A stretch of 10,475 bases of DNA from an uncultured Atopobium sp. (GTDB lineage Bacteria > Actinomycetota > Coriobacteriia > Coriobacteriales > Atopobiaceae), in NCBI GenBank assembly GCA_937926845.1, contig CALBBS010000151.1, positions 1 to 10,475 of the forward strand, given 5' to 3'. Shown here piece by piece: positions 1 through 6,335 of this stretch; positions within the stretch are counted from its first letter, which is position 1; each line of letters starts with the position of its first letter. The notes below the pieces were generated by a model. That model was not told where the DNA came from. It did no database searches and saw only the letters and a program-made list of their open reading frames with translations. Made by a program: the position numbers and the translations under genes.

Positions 1-285
1 CTGAGGATGAACGGGTTTCCCCCAAGACTGCCAAGCCGTATCAATGTGGCAGCAGAAACCAAGCGTAGGAAGGTCTTCGAGGCCCTCGCTTGCAGGCCAG
101 TGAGCAACCACATACGCATGTTCATCAACGGTCACATTCTCTGCGCCAAGCTCACGAAGGTCAGCTGCAACAACCTCAGCCATCTGGTGCTGAGATTCAG
201 TTGAAGGAACGGTATCTGCCGTCAGAGGATTAGACTGAGAAGAAACCTTGCAATACGCAATAAATCTATCTAAAACGTCGCTCAT
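1..285 (-). CDS. pepT: Peptidase T (tripeptide aminopeptidase), N-terminal part, runs off the left edge
   Basis: Peptidase T is a cytoplasmic zinc peptidase of family M20B that removes the N-terminal residue from tripeptides. The first 95 residues are visible. They start MSDVLDRFIAYCKVSSQSNP and contain the family-typical VPSTESQ stretch (26-32) and the metal-binding H-x-D motif in FCCHIDT (His80, Asp82), placed as in characterised PepT proteins. The family is usually about 410 residues, so roughly three quarters lies outside the window. The ATG at 283-285 is preceded by GAGGGA (291-296) at a 5-nt spacing; an ATG slightly upstream is out of frame. The upstream neighbour on the same strand is an amidotransferase-fold hydrolase, separated by a terminator-like hairpin. 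Next to an oligopeptide importer, its likely job is finishing the breakdown of imported peptides. The identification rests on recognised sequence similarity and is strong despite truncation. Confidence 0.9.
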   Translation of the reverse strand, partial: MSDVLDRFIAYCKVSSQSNPLTADTVPSTESQHQMAEVVAADLRELGAENVTVDEHAYVVAHWPASEGLEDLPTLGFCCHIDTAWQSWGKPVHPQ

Positions 286-298
286 AAAACTCCCTCAT

Positions 299-333
299 AA
301 AAAACTGCGCCAACCAAATAGTTAACGCAGTTT
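299..333 (-). terminator. Rho-independent terminator after the gamma-glutamyl hydrolase gene
   Basis: Read on the minus strand, an 8-bp perfect stem (AAACTGCG pairing with CGCAGTTT, 326-333 with 302-309) extends inward by five more pairs, two of them G-T, around a 6-nt loop. A run of six T (304 down to 299) follows. It begins about 15 nt after the stop codon of the hydrolase gene. The T-run ends only 2 nt before the pepT ribosome binding site, so the hairpin also lies in the pepT leader. Confidence 0.8.
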
Positions 334-347
334 AGAGTATCAATATA

Positions 348-1142
348 TTAACGAGAAGACCGTGAGGCTCGTGAAGCTGTAACAAAGGATTTCCAAAGTT
401 CACAGTCAGCCTTGCTATATTGCCAACCATACTCTGGATGCCACTGCACGCCTAGAGCAAACGTCTTGCCCTTGACCTCGGCTCCTTCAATAATGCCGTC
501 TGAAGCATACGCAACTACATTAAGCTCAGCGGAAACCTTTTTCAGGGCCTCATCGTGATACGAGTTTGCTTGAATGTCTTCAACCTTACCCAGAGCGTTG
601 TACAGCAAAGAATCTTTTTGAACATGAACAGCATGAGCTGGATGGTACAAATTTGCCGAATGAGTCCAGAACACATGGTCTTTTGCTGGCTCAAGCTCAT
701 GCAAATCTTGTGCAAGCGTTCCACCAAGTAAGACATTCAAAAGCTGAAGGCCACGGCAAATAGCAAGTAAAGGTTTATCTGCAGCAAGTACCTGCTTTAC
801 CAGCTCAAACTCAAGCGCATCTCGTATAGGGCACAAACGATTAAGGTCACGTGGCTCTTCTCCCCAATTGCGAGGGTCAACGTCATGGCCGCCAGTTAAG
901 CAGAAGCCGTCACACATTTCAACAAACTGACCAATAACCTCAGGATCATCGGTTAAAGGCATCATGATAGGAATACCGCCAGCAGCAAGGATGGCATCGA
1001 ACTGAATTTGTCCCACAGAAGCAGAATCTGAGAAGTCCTCTTCAGGCATCCAACGAGGGGTTACACAGATAAGGGGACGCTCGGAAGCAGGAAGATCTGG
1101 AACATTATTAAATGCGTCTTTTACGATATCTGGAATAACCAC
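348..1142 (-). CDS. Gamma-glutamyl-gamma-aminobutyrate hydrolase family protein (class I glutamine amidotransferase fold)
   Basis: This 264-residue protein belongs to the PuuD-like peptidase C26 family. Characterised members hydrolyse gamma-glutamyl bonds, for example gamma-glutamyl-GABA to glutamate and GABA. Visible hallmarks are an LTGGHDVDP loop (82-90), the PIRDALEFEL segment (105-114), the nucleophile elbow LAICRGLQLLN with Cys129, the SYHDE segment (194-198) and the WHPE motif with His235 and Glu237 completing the triad. Length is normal. The start is a GTG at 1140-1142 behind an AAGAGGG-type ribosome binding site 4 nt upstream; a nearby ATG is out of frame. No signal peptide is seen, so it should be cytoplasmic. 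It is transcribed divergently from the downstream binding-protein gene and toward pepT. The substrate cannot be read from sequence: gamma-glutamyl peptides or other amides are equally possible. Family assignment is strong, precise reaction uncertain. Confidence 0.88.
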   Translation of the reverse strand: MVIPDIVKDAFNNVPDLPASERPLICVTPRWMPEEDFSDSASVGQIQFDAILAAGGIPIMMPLTDDPEVIGQFVEMCDGFCLTGGHDVDPRNWGEEPRDLNRLCPIRDALEFELVKQVLAADKPLLAICRGLQLLNVLLGGTLAQDLHELEPAKDHVFWTHSANLYHPAHAVHVQKDSLLYNALGKVEDIQANSYHDEALKKVSAELNVVAYASDGIIEGAEVKGKTFALGVQWHPEYGWQYSKADCELWKSFVTASRASRSSR

Positions 1143-1182
1143 AAAACCCTCTTATCATTCAGTACTTCTATCTAAATTCACG

Positions 1183-1200
1183 TTAAAGGTATACCCTTAA
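1183..1200. promoter_or_regulatory. 18-bp palindrome in the divergent promoter region, possible operator
   Basis: The sequence TTAAAGGTATACCCTTAA is a dyad of nine base pairs per half with a single mismatched pair and the perfect core GGTATACC. It sits 41 bp upstream of the hydrolase GTG and 180 bp upstream of the plus-strand binding-protein gene. Size and symmetry fit a site for a dimeric repressor such as a GntR- or TetR-type protein, but no regulator gene is in the window to pair with it. The TATACC within it could alternatively be a -10 element for the minus-strand gene, although no good -35 is apparent. Confidence 0.4.
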
Positions 1201-1205
1201 TGAGC

Positions 1206-1258
1206 CTAAAACTTTATCGCTTTTATGTTCTTCATGCTACTGTCATAGTGGTTCCTCC
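1206..1258 (-). other. Possible tiny leader ORFs with a strong Shine-Dalgarno, upstream of the hydrolase gene
   Basis: On the minus strand a GGAGG (1254-1258) lies 7 nt before an ATG at 1244-1246. That ATG opens a 4-codon frame (Met-Thr-Val-Ala-stop, 1232-1246). Its TGA overlaps an ATG that opens a second frame of 9 codons (MKNIKAIKF, 1206-1235). The palindrome at 1183-1200 begins 5 bp beyond. The ribosome binding site is as good as those of the real genes here and would otherwise be unexplained. Such short frames arise easily by chance, and no promoter for a transcript covering them was identified. Confidence 0.2.
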
Positions 1259-1260
1259 AC

Positions 1261-1284
1261 AATGTTTTTCACGGATGAAACATT
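1261..1284. repeat. Inverted repeat upstream of the plus-strand binding-protein gene
   Basis: AATGTTT (1261-1267) and AAACATT (1278-1284) form a perfect 7-bp inverted repeat with a 10-bp spacer, giving half-sites 17 bp apart centre to centre. The dyad ends 96 bp before the gene start. It could be an operator or a weak AT-rich hairpin in the leader. The right arm with its flank, ATGAAACATT (1275-1284), also occurs in the promoter region of the second binding-protein gene at 9113-9122. Confidence 0.3.
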
Positions 1285-1380
1285 CTGCTGTATTGCGTGT
1301 AATTAATTTGGGTACGAGAAAGACAGTTCTAACTTTTTATTTCAACTTCTATTTTTGAAGATGCAAACGGAAGGCGCCCT

Positions 1381-2985
1381 ATGAAAGAGCATGTATTTAA
1401 TAATCTTTCCCGTAAAACATTTTTACGAGGATCTTTAGCAGCAGCCGTTGCTGCCGGTTCCGCTTCACTTCTTTCTGCTTGCGGTGGCTCAGCTGGCGGT
1501 GACGATCAGAAAAAAGCACTGCGTTTTGGCGTAAATAATCCAAAGGTCACCTTCGATACTCAGAAGACCTCTGGCTCTGTTGGTGTGTCTGAGGCTGTTG
1601 CAGAATCTTTGCTGGTGCTTAACCCAGACACAAAAGAAATTGAGCCAAACCTGGTAACAGGTCTCCCTACCGTCTCTGAAGATGGCCTTACCTACTCATA
1701 TGAGCTTAAGGATGGCATCAAATTCCACAATGGAGAAACCCTTAAGTCCTCTGACGTTAAATACACCTTGACGCGTATGTTCTTGCCTGCTACCAAGGCA
1801 ACCTCAATTGACTCGTACGCATACATCGAGGGTGCTAAAGACGTCATTGCCGGCACAACAGAAGAGCTTTCTGGCGTTGTTATTAAGGATGACCGTCACT
1901 TTGATATTAAGCTGACACAACCTTATTCAACCTTTAATGCGATCATGGCTCAGTTCTACGCTGTTATCTACCCAGAGAAGGCTTGCAAAGAAGCTGGTGA
2001 GGCATGGGGTACTGAGACCAACTTTATTGGTACTGGCGCTTTTAAGCTTGTTTCAAACGACGGCACCACTGAAGTTGTTCTTGAGGGCTTCTCCGACTAT
2101 CACCAGGGCAAGCCAGGCTTAGATGAGCTTAGGTTTGTCTACATTGATGATGCCAACACCCGTGTTCTTAACTACAAGAACAACGATGTCGACCTGGTTT
2201 TTATTTCTCAGTCTCTTATTCAGCAGTACCAAAATGATGAGTCTATTTCCAAAGAGATTGTCTACTACACTCCTGCATCCACGCAGTTTGTAAACTTGAA
2301 CCTTAAGAGTGATAATCTCAAGGATGTCCGAGTTCGCCAGGCGCTCTCTATGGCTATTGATAGAGACACCATTTGTAGCACCATTCTTTCTGGCGTTGCT
2401 AAACCCGCCAAGTCATTCATCCCTTCATCTGAGACCGGCTACAACGAGTCAGCTCCAGAGTTTGAGTACAACGTAGACAAAGCAAAGCAGCTTCTTGCAG
2501 AAGCCGGTATTTCTAACCTCACTCTTAATGCCCAGGTCAGAAGCCAGGACCAGAACCTTATGGTTGCTCTTCAGGACGCTTGGTCACAGATTGGCGTTAC
2601 GTGTAATGTCAGCGTTATTGACTCCGGCGTCTGGAGTGATGCACGTACTAACGGTGACCTTGAAGTTACTCTGGTCACCTGGTCTACCCTCTCATTCCAG
2701 GGTATTGAGCACATGGGTTCCTACTTCCGCTCTGATCGTGCTGCAAAGAAGTCTTCCTTCTACAACAGCGCTGAGTTTGACAACCTAGTTGACCAAGCTC
2801 GTCTTACTATTAACAATAACGATAAGGTGCTTGAGCTTACTCGTCAGGCAGACAGTCTTATGACTCACACTGACTATGCTTGCCTGCCAATTGACTGGCC
2901 ACAGATGCCTTACGCTCTGAAGCCGGAATTTAGCGGCCTCACCGTTTTGGTTAACCCACACTTTGAGAAGGTCCAGAAGAAGTAA
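1381..2985 (+). CDS. Peptide ABC transporter substrate-binding lipoprotein, family 5 (OppA-like), orphan copy
   Basis: This 534-residue extracytoplasmic solute-binding protein (SBP_bac_5) should capture peptides outside the membrane and hand them to a permease. The N-terminus has an SRKTFLR Tat-like motif (10-16), a hydrophobic stretch and the lipobox LSAC with Cys34, so the mature protein would be lipid-anchored. The family signature is seen in LKDGIKFHNGETLKSSDVKY (109-128), and NFIGTGAFKLV lies near residue 220. The start ATG follows GGAAGG (1369-1374) by 6 nt. It is clearly paralogous to the operon-encoded OppA at 7355-9001 across the whole length, and it converges on that operon without permease genes of its own. 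It therefore probably shares OppBCDF. The second Tat arginine is a lysine here. Specificity (peptide, glutathione, nickel or other) cannot be told from sequence; peptide is favoured by context. Confidence 0.9.
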   Translation: MKEHVFNNLSRKTFLRGSLAAAVAAGSASLLSACGGSAGGDDQKKALRFGVNNPKVTFDTQKTSGSVGVSEAVAESLLVLNPDTKEIEPNLVTGLPTVSEDGLTYSYELKDGIKFHNGETLKSSDVKYTLTRMFLPATKATSIDSYAYIEGAKDVIAGTTEELSGVVIKDDRHFDIKLTQPYSTFNAIMAQFYAVIYPEKACKEAGEAWGTETNFIGTGAFKLVSNDGTTEVVLEGFSDYHQGKPGLDELRFVYIDDANTRVLNYKNNDVDLVFISQSLIQQYQNDESISKEIVYYTPASTQFVNLNLKSDNLKDVRVRQALSMAIDRDTICSTILSGVAKPAKSFIPSSETGYNESAPEFEYNVDKAKQLLAEAGISNLTLNAQVRSQDQNLMVALQDAWSQIGVTCNVSVIDSGVWSDARTNGDLEVTLVTWSTLSFQGIEHMGSYFRSDRAAKKSSFYNSAEFDNLVDQARLTINNNDKVLELTRQADSLMTHTDYACLPIDWPQMPYALKPEFSGLTVLVNPHFEKVQKK

Positions 2986-3005
2986 GACTTCCATACACAC
3001 AAAAC

Positions 3006-3041
3006 AAAAGCGAGAAGATCGATTGGTCTTCTCGCTTTTTT
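3006..3041. terminator. Bidirectional terminator between the convergent binding-protein gene and oppF
   Basis: A 15-bp stem (3006-3020 with 3025-3039, one G-T pair) encloses a GATT tetraloop. On the plus strand it is followed by T residues that continue the stem's T-run (six T in total, 3036-3041), 20 nt after the TAA of the binding-protein gene. On the minus strand the stem is followed by TTTTGTTTT, 42 nt after the oppF stop, so it can serve both convergent transcripts. Confidence 0.9.
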
Positions 3042-3080
3042 GTGTTTGTATGCCGTTGTAGGACACGACAATAAGATACG

Positions 3081-4193
3081 CTACTCGGAAATCTTCTCCT
3101 CAAGGCGCGCTTCTTCTACAGCCTTCTGAGCTGCCTCAATAGCATGAGCCACCTGTGGTGTGCGGTCTTCATCTGTAAGCGATGTGTCATACAGGTGGCA
3201 AGCGCAGAAATGACCTGGCTCAGCCTCGATGCGCTCAGGTACACGCTCAGAGCATACCTTCATAGCCTTAGGGCAACGCGTGTGGAATACGCAGCCTGAA
3301 GGTGGGTTAGCAGGACTTGGAACATCACCCTGGAGAATGCGCTTTTCCTGGATGCGCTCGTGACGAATACGAGGAATAACATCCAGAAGTGCCTGAGTGT
3401 ATGGATGCAGAGGACGCTCAAAGAGGGCGTCTTTGGTAGCAAACTCCATCTGGTGGCCCAGATACATGACCATAACAGTATCAGCAATGTGGCGAACAAC
3501 GGAAAGGTCATGGCTGATAAAGATATAGGCCAGACCGTGGTCCTTCTGAAGCTCTTCAAGCAGGTTAATTACTTTTGCCTGAACAGAAACGTCCAAAGCA
3601 GAAACAGGCTCGTCGCAGACAACAATTTCTGGCTCAAGCACAATAGCGCGAGCAATACCAATACGCTGGCGCTGACCACCCGAGAACTCGTGAGGATAGC
3701 GGTACTTGAACTCAAGGTTAAGGCCAACTTCTTCCATAACCTCTTCAATGCGAGCGTCGCGCTCTGCCTTTGTCTTATAGGTGCCTGCAATATCAATAGG
3801 CTCGCCAATGATATCCATGACCGTCATACGTGGATTCAGGGAGCTGTAAGGATCCTGGAAGATCAGCTTCATCTTCTGACGGGCTCGCTTGAGGTCTTCT
3901 CCCTTAAGCGAGGTAAAGTCCTCTCCATCAAGCTCAACCGTACCAGAGGTTGGCTCGGTAAGGCGCAGTACGCACTTGCCTGTTGTAGACTTTCCGCAGC
4001 CAGACTCGCCAACAATGGCCAAGGTCTCTTTGCGCCTGAGCTCAAAAGAAACATCCTCAACAGCATGAACCGAAGCGTTAGAGCGACCAAAAACTCCGTT
4101 TTTAATGGGGAATCGCTTAACCAAGTTCTTTACGGACAAGATGGTTTTCTCGCCAGAAAGGTCCTTGACGTCTGTGTTCTTCTCTTCTGCCAT
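3081..4193 (-). CDS. oppF: Oligopeptide ABC transporter ATP-binding protein OppF
   Basis: One of two ATPases that power the oligopeptide importer on the cytoplasmic face of the membrane. The 370-residue protein shows Walker A GESGCGKS (62-69), a Q-loop at Gln113 in IFQDPYSSLNP, the ABC signature SGGQRQR (171-177), Walker B VVCDEP (191-196) and the switch His228 in FISHDLS. The C-terminal oligopeptide-transporter domain follows (HPYTQALL near 263-270), with a Cys cluster at 301, 307, 314, 330 and 332. About 30 charged residues follow the usual end, so it is slightly longer than typical. ATG 4191-4193 is 2 nt after the oppD stop, with GGGGTG inside the end of oppD as likely ribosome binding site. 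It is the last gene of the operon. The OppF rather than OppD assignment rests on gene order and the FQDPYSSLNPRM form of the Q-loop. Confidence 0.93.
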   Translation of the reverse strand: MAEEKNTDVKDLSGEKTILSVKNLVKRFPIKNGVFGRSNASVHAVEDVSFELRRKETLAIVGESGCGKSTTGKCVLRLTEPTSGTVELDGEDFTSLKGEDLKRARQKMKLIFQDPYSSLNPRMTVMDIIGEPIDIAGTYKTKAERDARIEEVMEEVGLNLEFKYRYPHEFSGGQRQRIGIARAIVLEPEIVVCDEPVSALDVSVQAKVINLLEELQKDHGLAYIFISHDLSVVRHIADTVMVMYLGHQMEFATKDALFERPLHPYTQALLDVIPRIRHERIQEKRILQGDVPSPANPPSGCVFHTRCPKAMKVCSERVPERIEAEPGHFCACHLYDTSLTDEDRTPQVAHAIEAAQKAVEEARLEEKISE

Positions 4194-4195
4194 GA

Positions 4196-5362
4196 CTACT
4201 CACCCCACTCATCAGTGTATTTCCAACAGCTGACAGTATGGCAATTGTCTTCACCAACAGCAGTCAAGCTAGGACGACGATTCTTACAAATGTCCTTAGC
4301 AAACGGACAACGTGGATGGAATGGGCAACCAGAAGGCATATGCGAAAGCATAGGAACGCTACCAGGAATTGCATAGAGTTCCTTGGTGTGCTCGTCAAAC
4401 GATGGAATAGATGCAATCAAGCCCTGAGCATAGGGGTGCAGAGGGTTAGTAAAGAGCTCTGCAGACTGCGCATACTCAACGCGATGACCAGCGTACATGA
4501 CAAGAACCCAGTCAGCCATCTCGGAAACAACGCCCATGTCGTGTGTAATCAACATGACAGCGGTGCCCAAATCTTGCTTCATGCGATCGATAATCTGCAG
4601 AATCTGTGCCTGAACCGTTACGTCAAGAGCGGTTGTTGGCTCGTCGCAGATAAGCAGTGATGGCTGGCAGGCAAGTGCCATGGCAATCATGACACGCTGA
4701 CGCATGCCACCAGAAAGCTCATGTGGATATGACGAGAAGACCTTCTCTGGTGCAGGAATACCCACCAGCTTAATCATATCAAGGGCCTTCTGATCTGCCT
4801 CCTGTTTGCTCATGTTGGGATTATGAACAAGGATGCCCTCACGAATCTGAAGACCAGATTTCATAACAGGATTCAAGGAGGTCATAGGCTCCTGGAAGAT
4901 CATTCCGATGCGATTACCGCGAAAGCCACGCATGCCACCACGAGGAAGCTGCGTTAAATCAGTTCCCTCAAAAATAATTTCTCCGCCAGTAATCTGCGCA
5001 GGAGGTGTAGGGAGCAATCCCATGACTGACAATGCCGTCATAGACTTACCGCAGCCAGACTCTCCTACTACCGCAAGAGTCTCGCCTTTACGCATAATAA
5101 ACGAGAGGTCACTTACTGCAGGAAGTGCGCCATCTTCGGTGAAAAGCGTAACATCAAGATGATTAACGTCGAGAAGGACGTTCTTCTTGCACTGCTCTTC
5201 TCGCTCTTTTTGAGCGGTTTCTTGTGCAAGCTTACGCTCTTCAAGACTACAAAACTTTACCGTCTGACCGTCTGGCCCTTCAATGACGTGCTCAAATGTT
5301 GCATCTGCAACCTCAGTTGCCTGATCATTTTCTTGTGCAAGAGCATCTGTATTTTCTGCCAT
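4196..5362 (-). CDS. oppD: Oligopeptide ABC transporter ATP-binding protein OppD, with N-terminal extension
   Basis: The partner ATPase of OppF, 388 residues. Walker A is GESGCGKS (100-107), the Q-loop is MIFQEPMTSLNP (Gln157), the signature is LSGGMRQR (216-223), Walker B is LLICDEP (236-242) and the switch His is 274. The C-terminal domain has HPYAQGLIASIP (309-320) and Cys at 346, 352, 359, 374 and 379. Related transporters bind a 4Fe-4S cluster there. The core domain starts only near residue 62, after a charged, probably helical leader, about 40 residues longer than in the Escherichia coli protein. A longer frame reaches back to 5518 inside oppC, but the ATG at 5360-5362 is chosen because AAAGGAGG lies 8 nt before it and the alternative overlaps oppC in another frame. 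It lies 16 nt after the oppC stop, consistent with one operon. Confidence 0.93.
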   Translation of the reverse strand: MAENTDALAQENDQATEVADATFEHVIEGPDGQTVKFCSLEERKLAQETAQKEREEQCKKNVLLDVNHLDVTLFTEDGALPAVSDLSFIMRKGETLAVVGESGCGKSMTALSVMGLLPTPPAQITGGEIIFEGTDLTQLPRGGMRGFRGNRIGMIFQEPMTSLNPVMKSGLQIREGILVHNPNMSKQEADQKALDMIKLVGIPAPEKVFSSYPHELSGGMRQRVMIAMALACQPSLLICDEPTTALDVTVQAQILQIIDRMKQDLGTAVMLITHDMGVVSEMADWVLVMYAGHRVEYAQSAELFTNPLHPYAQGLIASIPSFDEHTKELYAIPGSVPMLSHMPSGCPFHPRCPFAKDICKNRRPSLTAVGEDNCHTVSCWKYTDEWGE

Positions 5363-5370
5363 AAACGTAA

Positions 5371-5378
5371 CCTCCTTT
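5371..5378 (-). promoter_or_regulatory. Ribosome binding site of oppD
   Basis: AAAGGAGG on the minus strand, a near-perfect anti-16S match, sits immediately after the oppC TAG and 8 nt before the oppD ATG at 5362. It settles the oppD start against the longer frame that would begin at 5518 within oppC. Confidence 0.85.
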
Positions 5379-6335
5379 CTAAGAACGCATCTTTGGATCA
5401 AGGGCGTCGCGCAGGGCGTCGCCAAGTAAGTTGAAAGACATAACCGTAATGATGATGACAATACCAGGGGCAATACTGTAGAGAGGCTGTGAGGCAAGAT
5501 ACGGCTGAGAAGCTGCAATCATTTGACCCCAGCTTGCCTCAGGTGGCTGAACACCCAATCCCAAGAACGAAAGCGTTGCCTCAGAAAGAATTGCACTTGG
5601 AATGCCCAGCGTAGAAACAACGATCAGCGTAGAAATGCAGTTAGGAAGCAAATGCTTCATGATGATGCGGAAGCTGTTACCACCAGACAAAATACAAGAC
5701 TGAATGTATTCAGAATTCTTCAGGCGCATGACGTCGCCTCGAATCAGCCTTGCCGTGGTTGTCCACATCAAAAGACCCAGTGCAATATAGAGGTTAATAA
5801 GACCTGGGCCCATAACAAACATAATCAATATTGCAAAAAGCAAGAATGGGAAACTGGAGAAAACCTGAATGATAAAGGAAACAACTGCATCAACCCAACG
5901 GCCATAATATCCAGCTGCAACTCCCGCAACAAAGCCAATAAAGAGAGCAATAACCTGCGAAATAATACCAACAGATAGAGAAATCTGACAGCCGTAAATA
6001 ATACGAGAAAGAATATCTCTGCCGTACTCATCGGTGCCAAGCAGATGTGCAAACGTTGGATTCTGATTCTTAATTGCCAGGTTTTGAACTTTGTAGCTAT
6101 AAGGAGCAAGGATTGGGGCAAGGATCGCAATAATCGCCAGGAGCAAAACAATGCCTAAGCAAATCATACCCAGCTTATTTTTCTTAAAAATGTTCCAGCT
6201 AACTTGCCAATAGCTCTGCGCACGGACCTTTCCAGTGGCAGCCTGTTCCGCTTCTTGAGCCTTGGCGGCATCCTCAAGCACAGCCTCAGTCTTTTGGACC
6301 TTCTCGCTATTTTTATCACTTGTAAACAAAGTCAT
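5379..6335 (-). CDS. oppC: Oligopeptide ABC transporter permease OppC
   Basis: Inner-membrane permease that pairs with OppB to form the translocation path. The 318 residues include a cytoplasmic Ala/Glu-rich N-terminus (1-43), a first membrane segment around 57-77, the OppC-typical LLGTDEYGRDILSRIIYG (98-115) and further hydrophobic spans. The EAA-type coupling loop that contacts the ATPases runs from about 209 to 231, ending in KHLLP. SFLGLGVQPPEASWG (256-270) and a final membrane segment before DALDPKMRS follow. Length is typical. The ATG at 6333-6335 overlaps the oppB stop by one base (TAATG), with GAGGAGG at the end of oppB as ribosome binding site, so translation of the two permeases is probably coupled. 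Dipeptide permease DppC looks alike; the Opp name is by family and context. Confidence 0.92.
   Translation of the reverse strand: MTLFTSDKNSEKVQKTEAVLEDAAKAQEAEQAATGKVRAQSYWQVSWNIFKKNKLGMICLGIVLLLAIIAILAPILAPYSYKVQNLAIKNQNPTFAHLLGTDEYGRDILSRIIYGCQISLSVGIISQVIALFIGFVAGVAAGYYGRWVDAVVSFIIQVFSSFPFLLFAILIMFVMGPGLINLYIALGLLMWTTTARLIRGDVMRLKNSEYIQSCILSGGNSFRIIMKHLLPNCISTLIVVSTLGIPSAILSEATLSFLGLGVQPPEASWGQMIAASQPYLASQPLYSIAPGIVIIITVMSFNLLGDALRDALDPKMRS

Noticed and set aside
3360..4376. A 338-codon open frame on the plus strand
   Set aside because: It lies wholly antisense to oppF and the end of oppD, which have complete ABC motifs. It has no recognisable domain and is a reading-frame shadow of the coding strand's codon bias.
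4196..5518. OppD starting 52 codons earlier, at 5518
   Set aside because: The added residues overlap the end of oppC in another frame and look unlike OppD. A near-perfect ribosome binding site serves the ATG at 5362.
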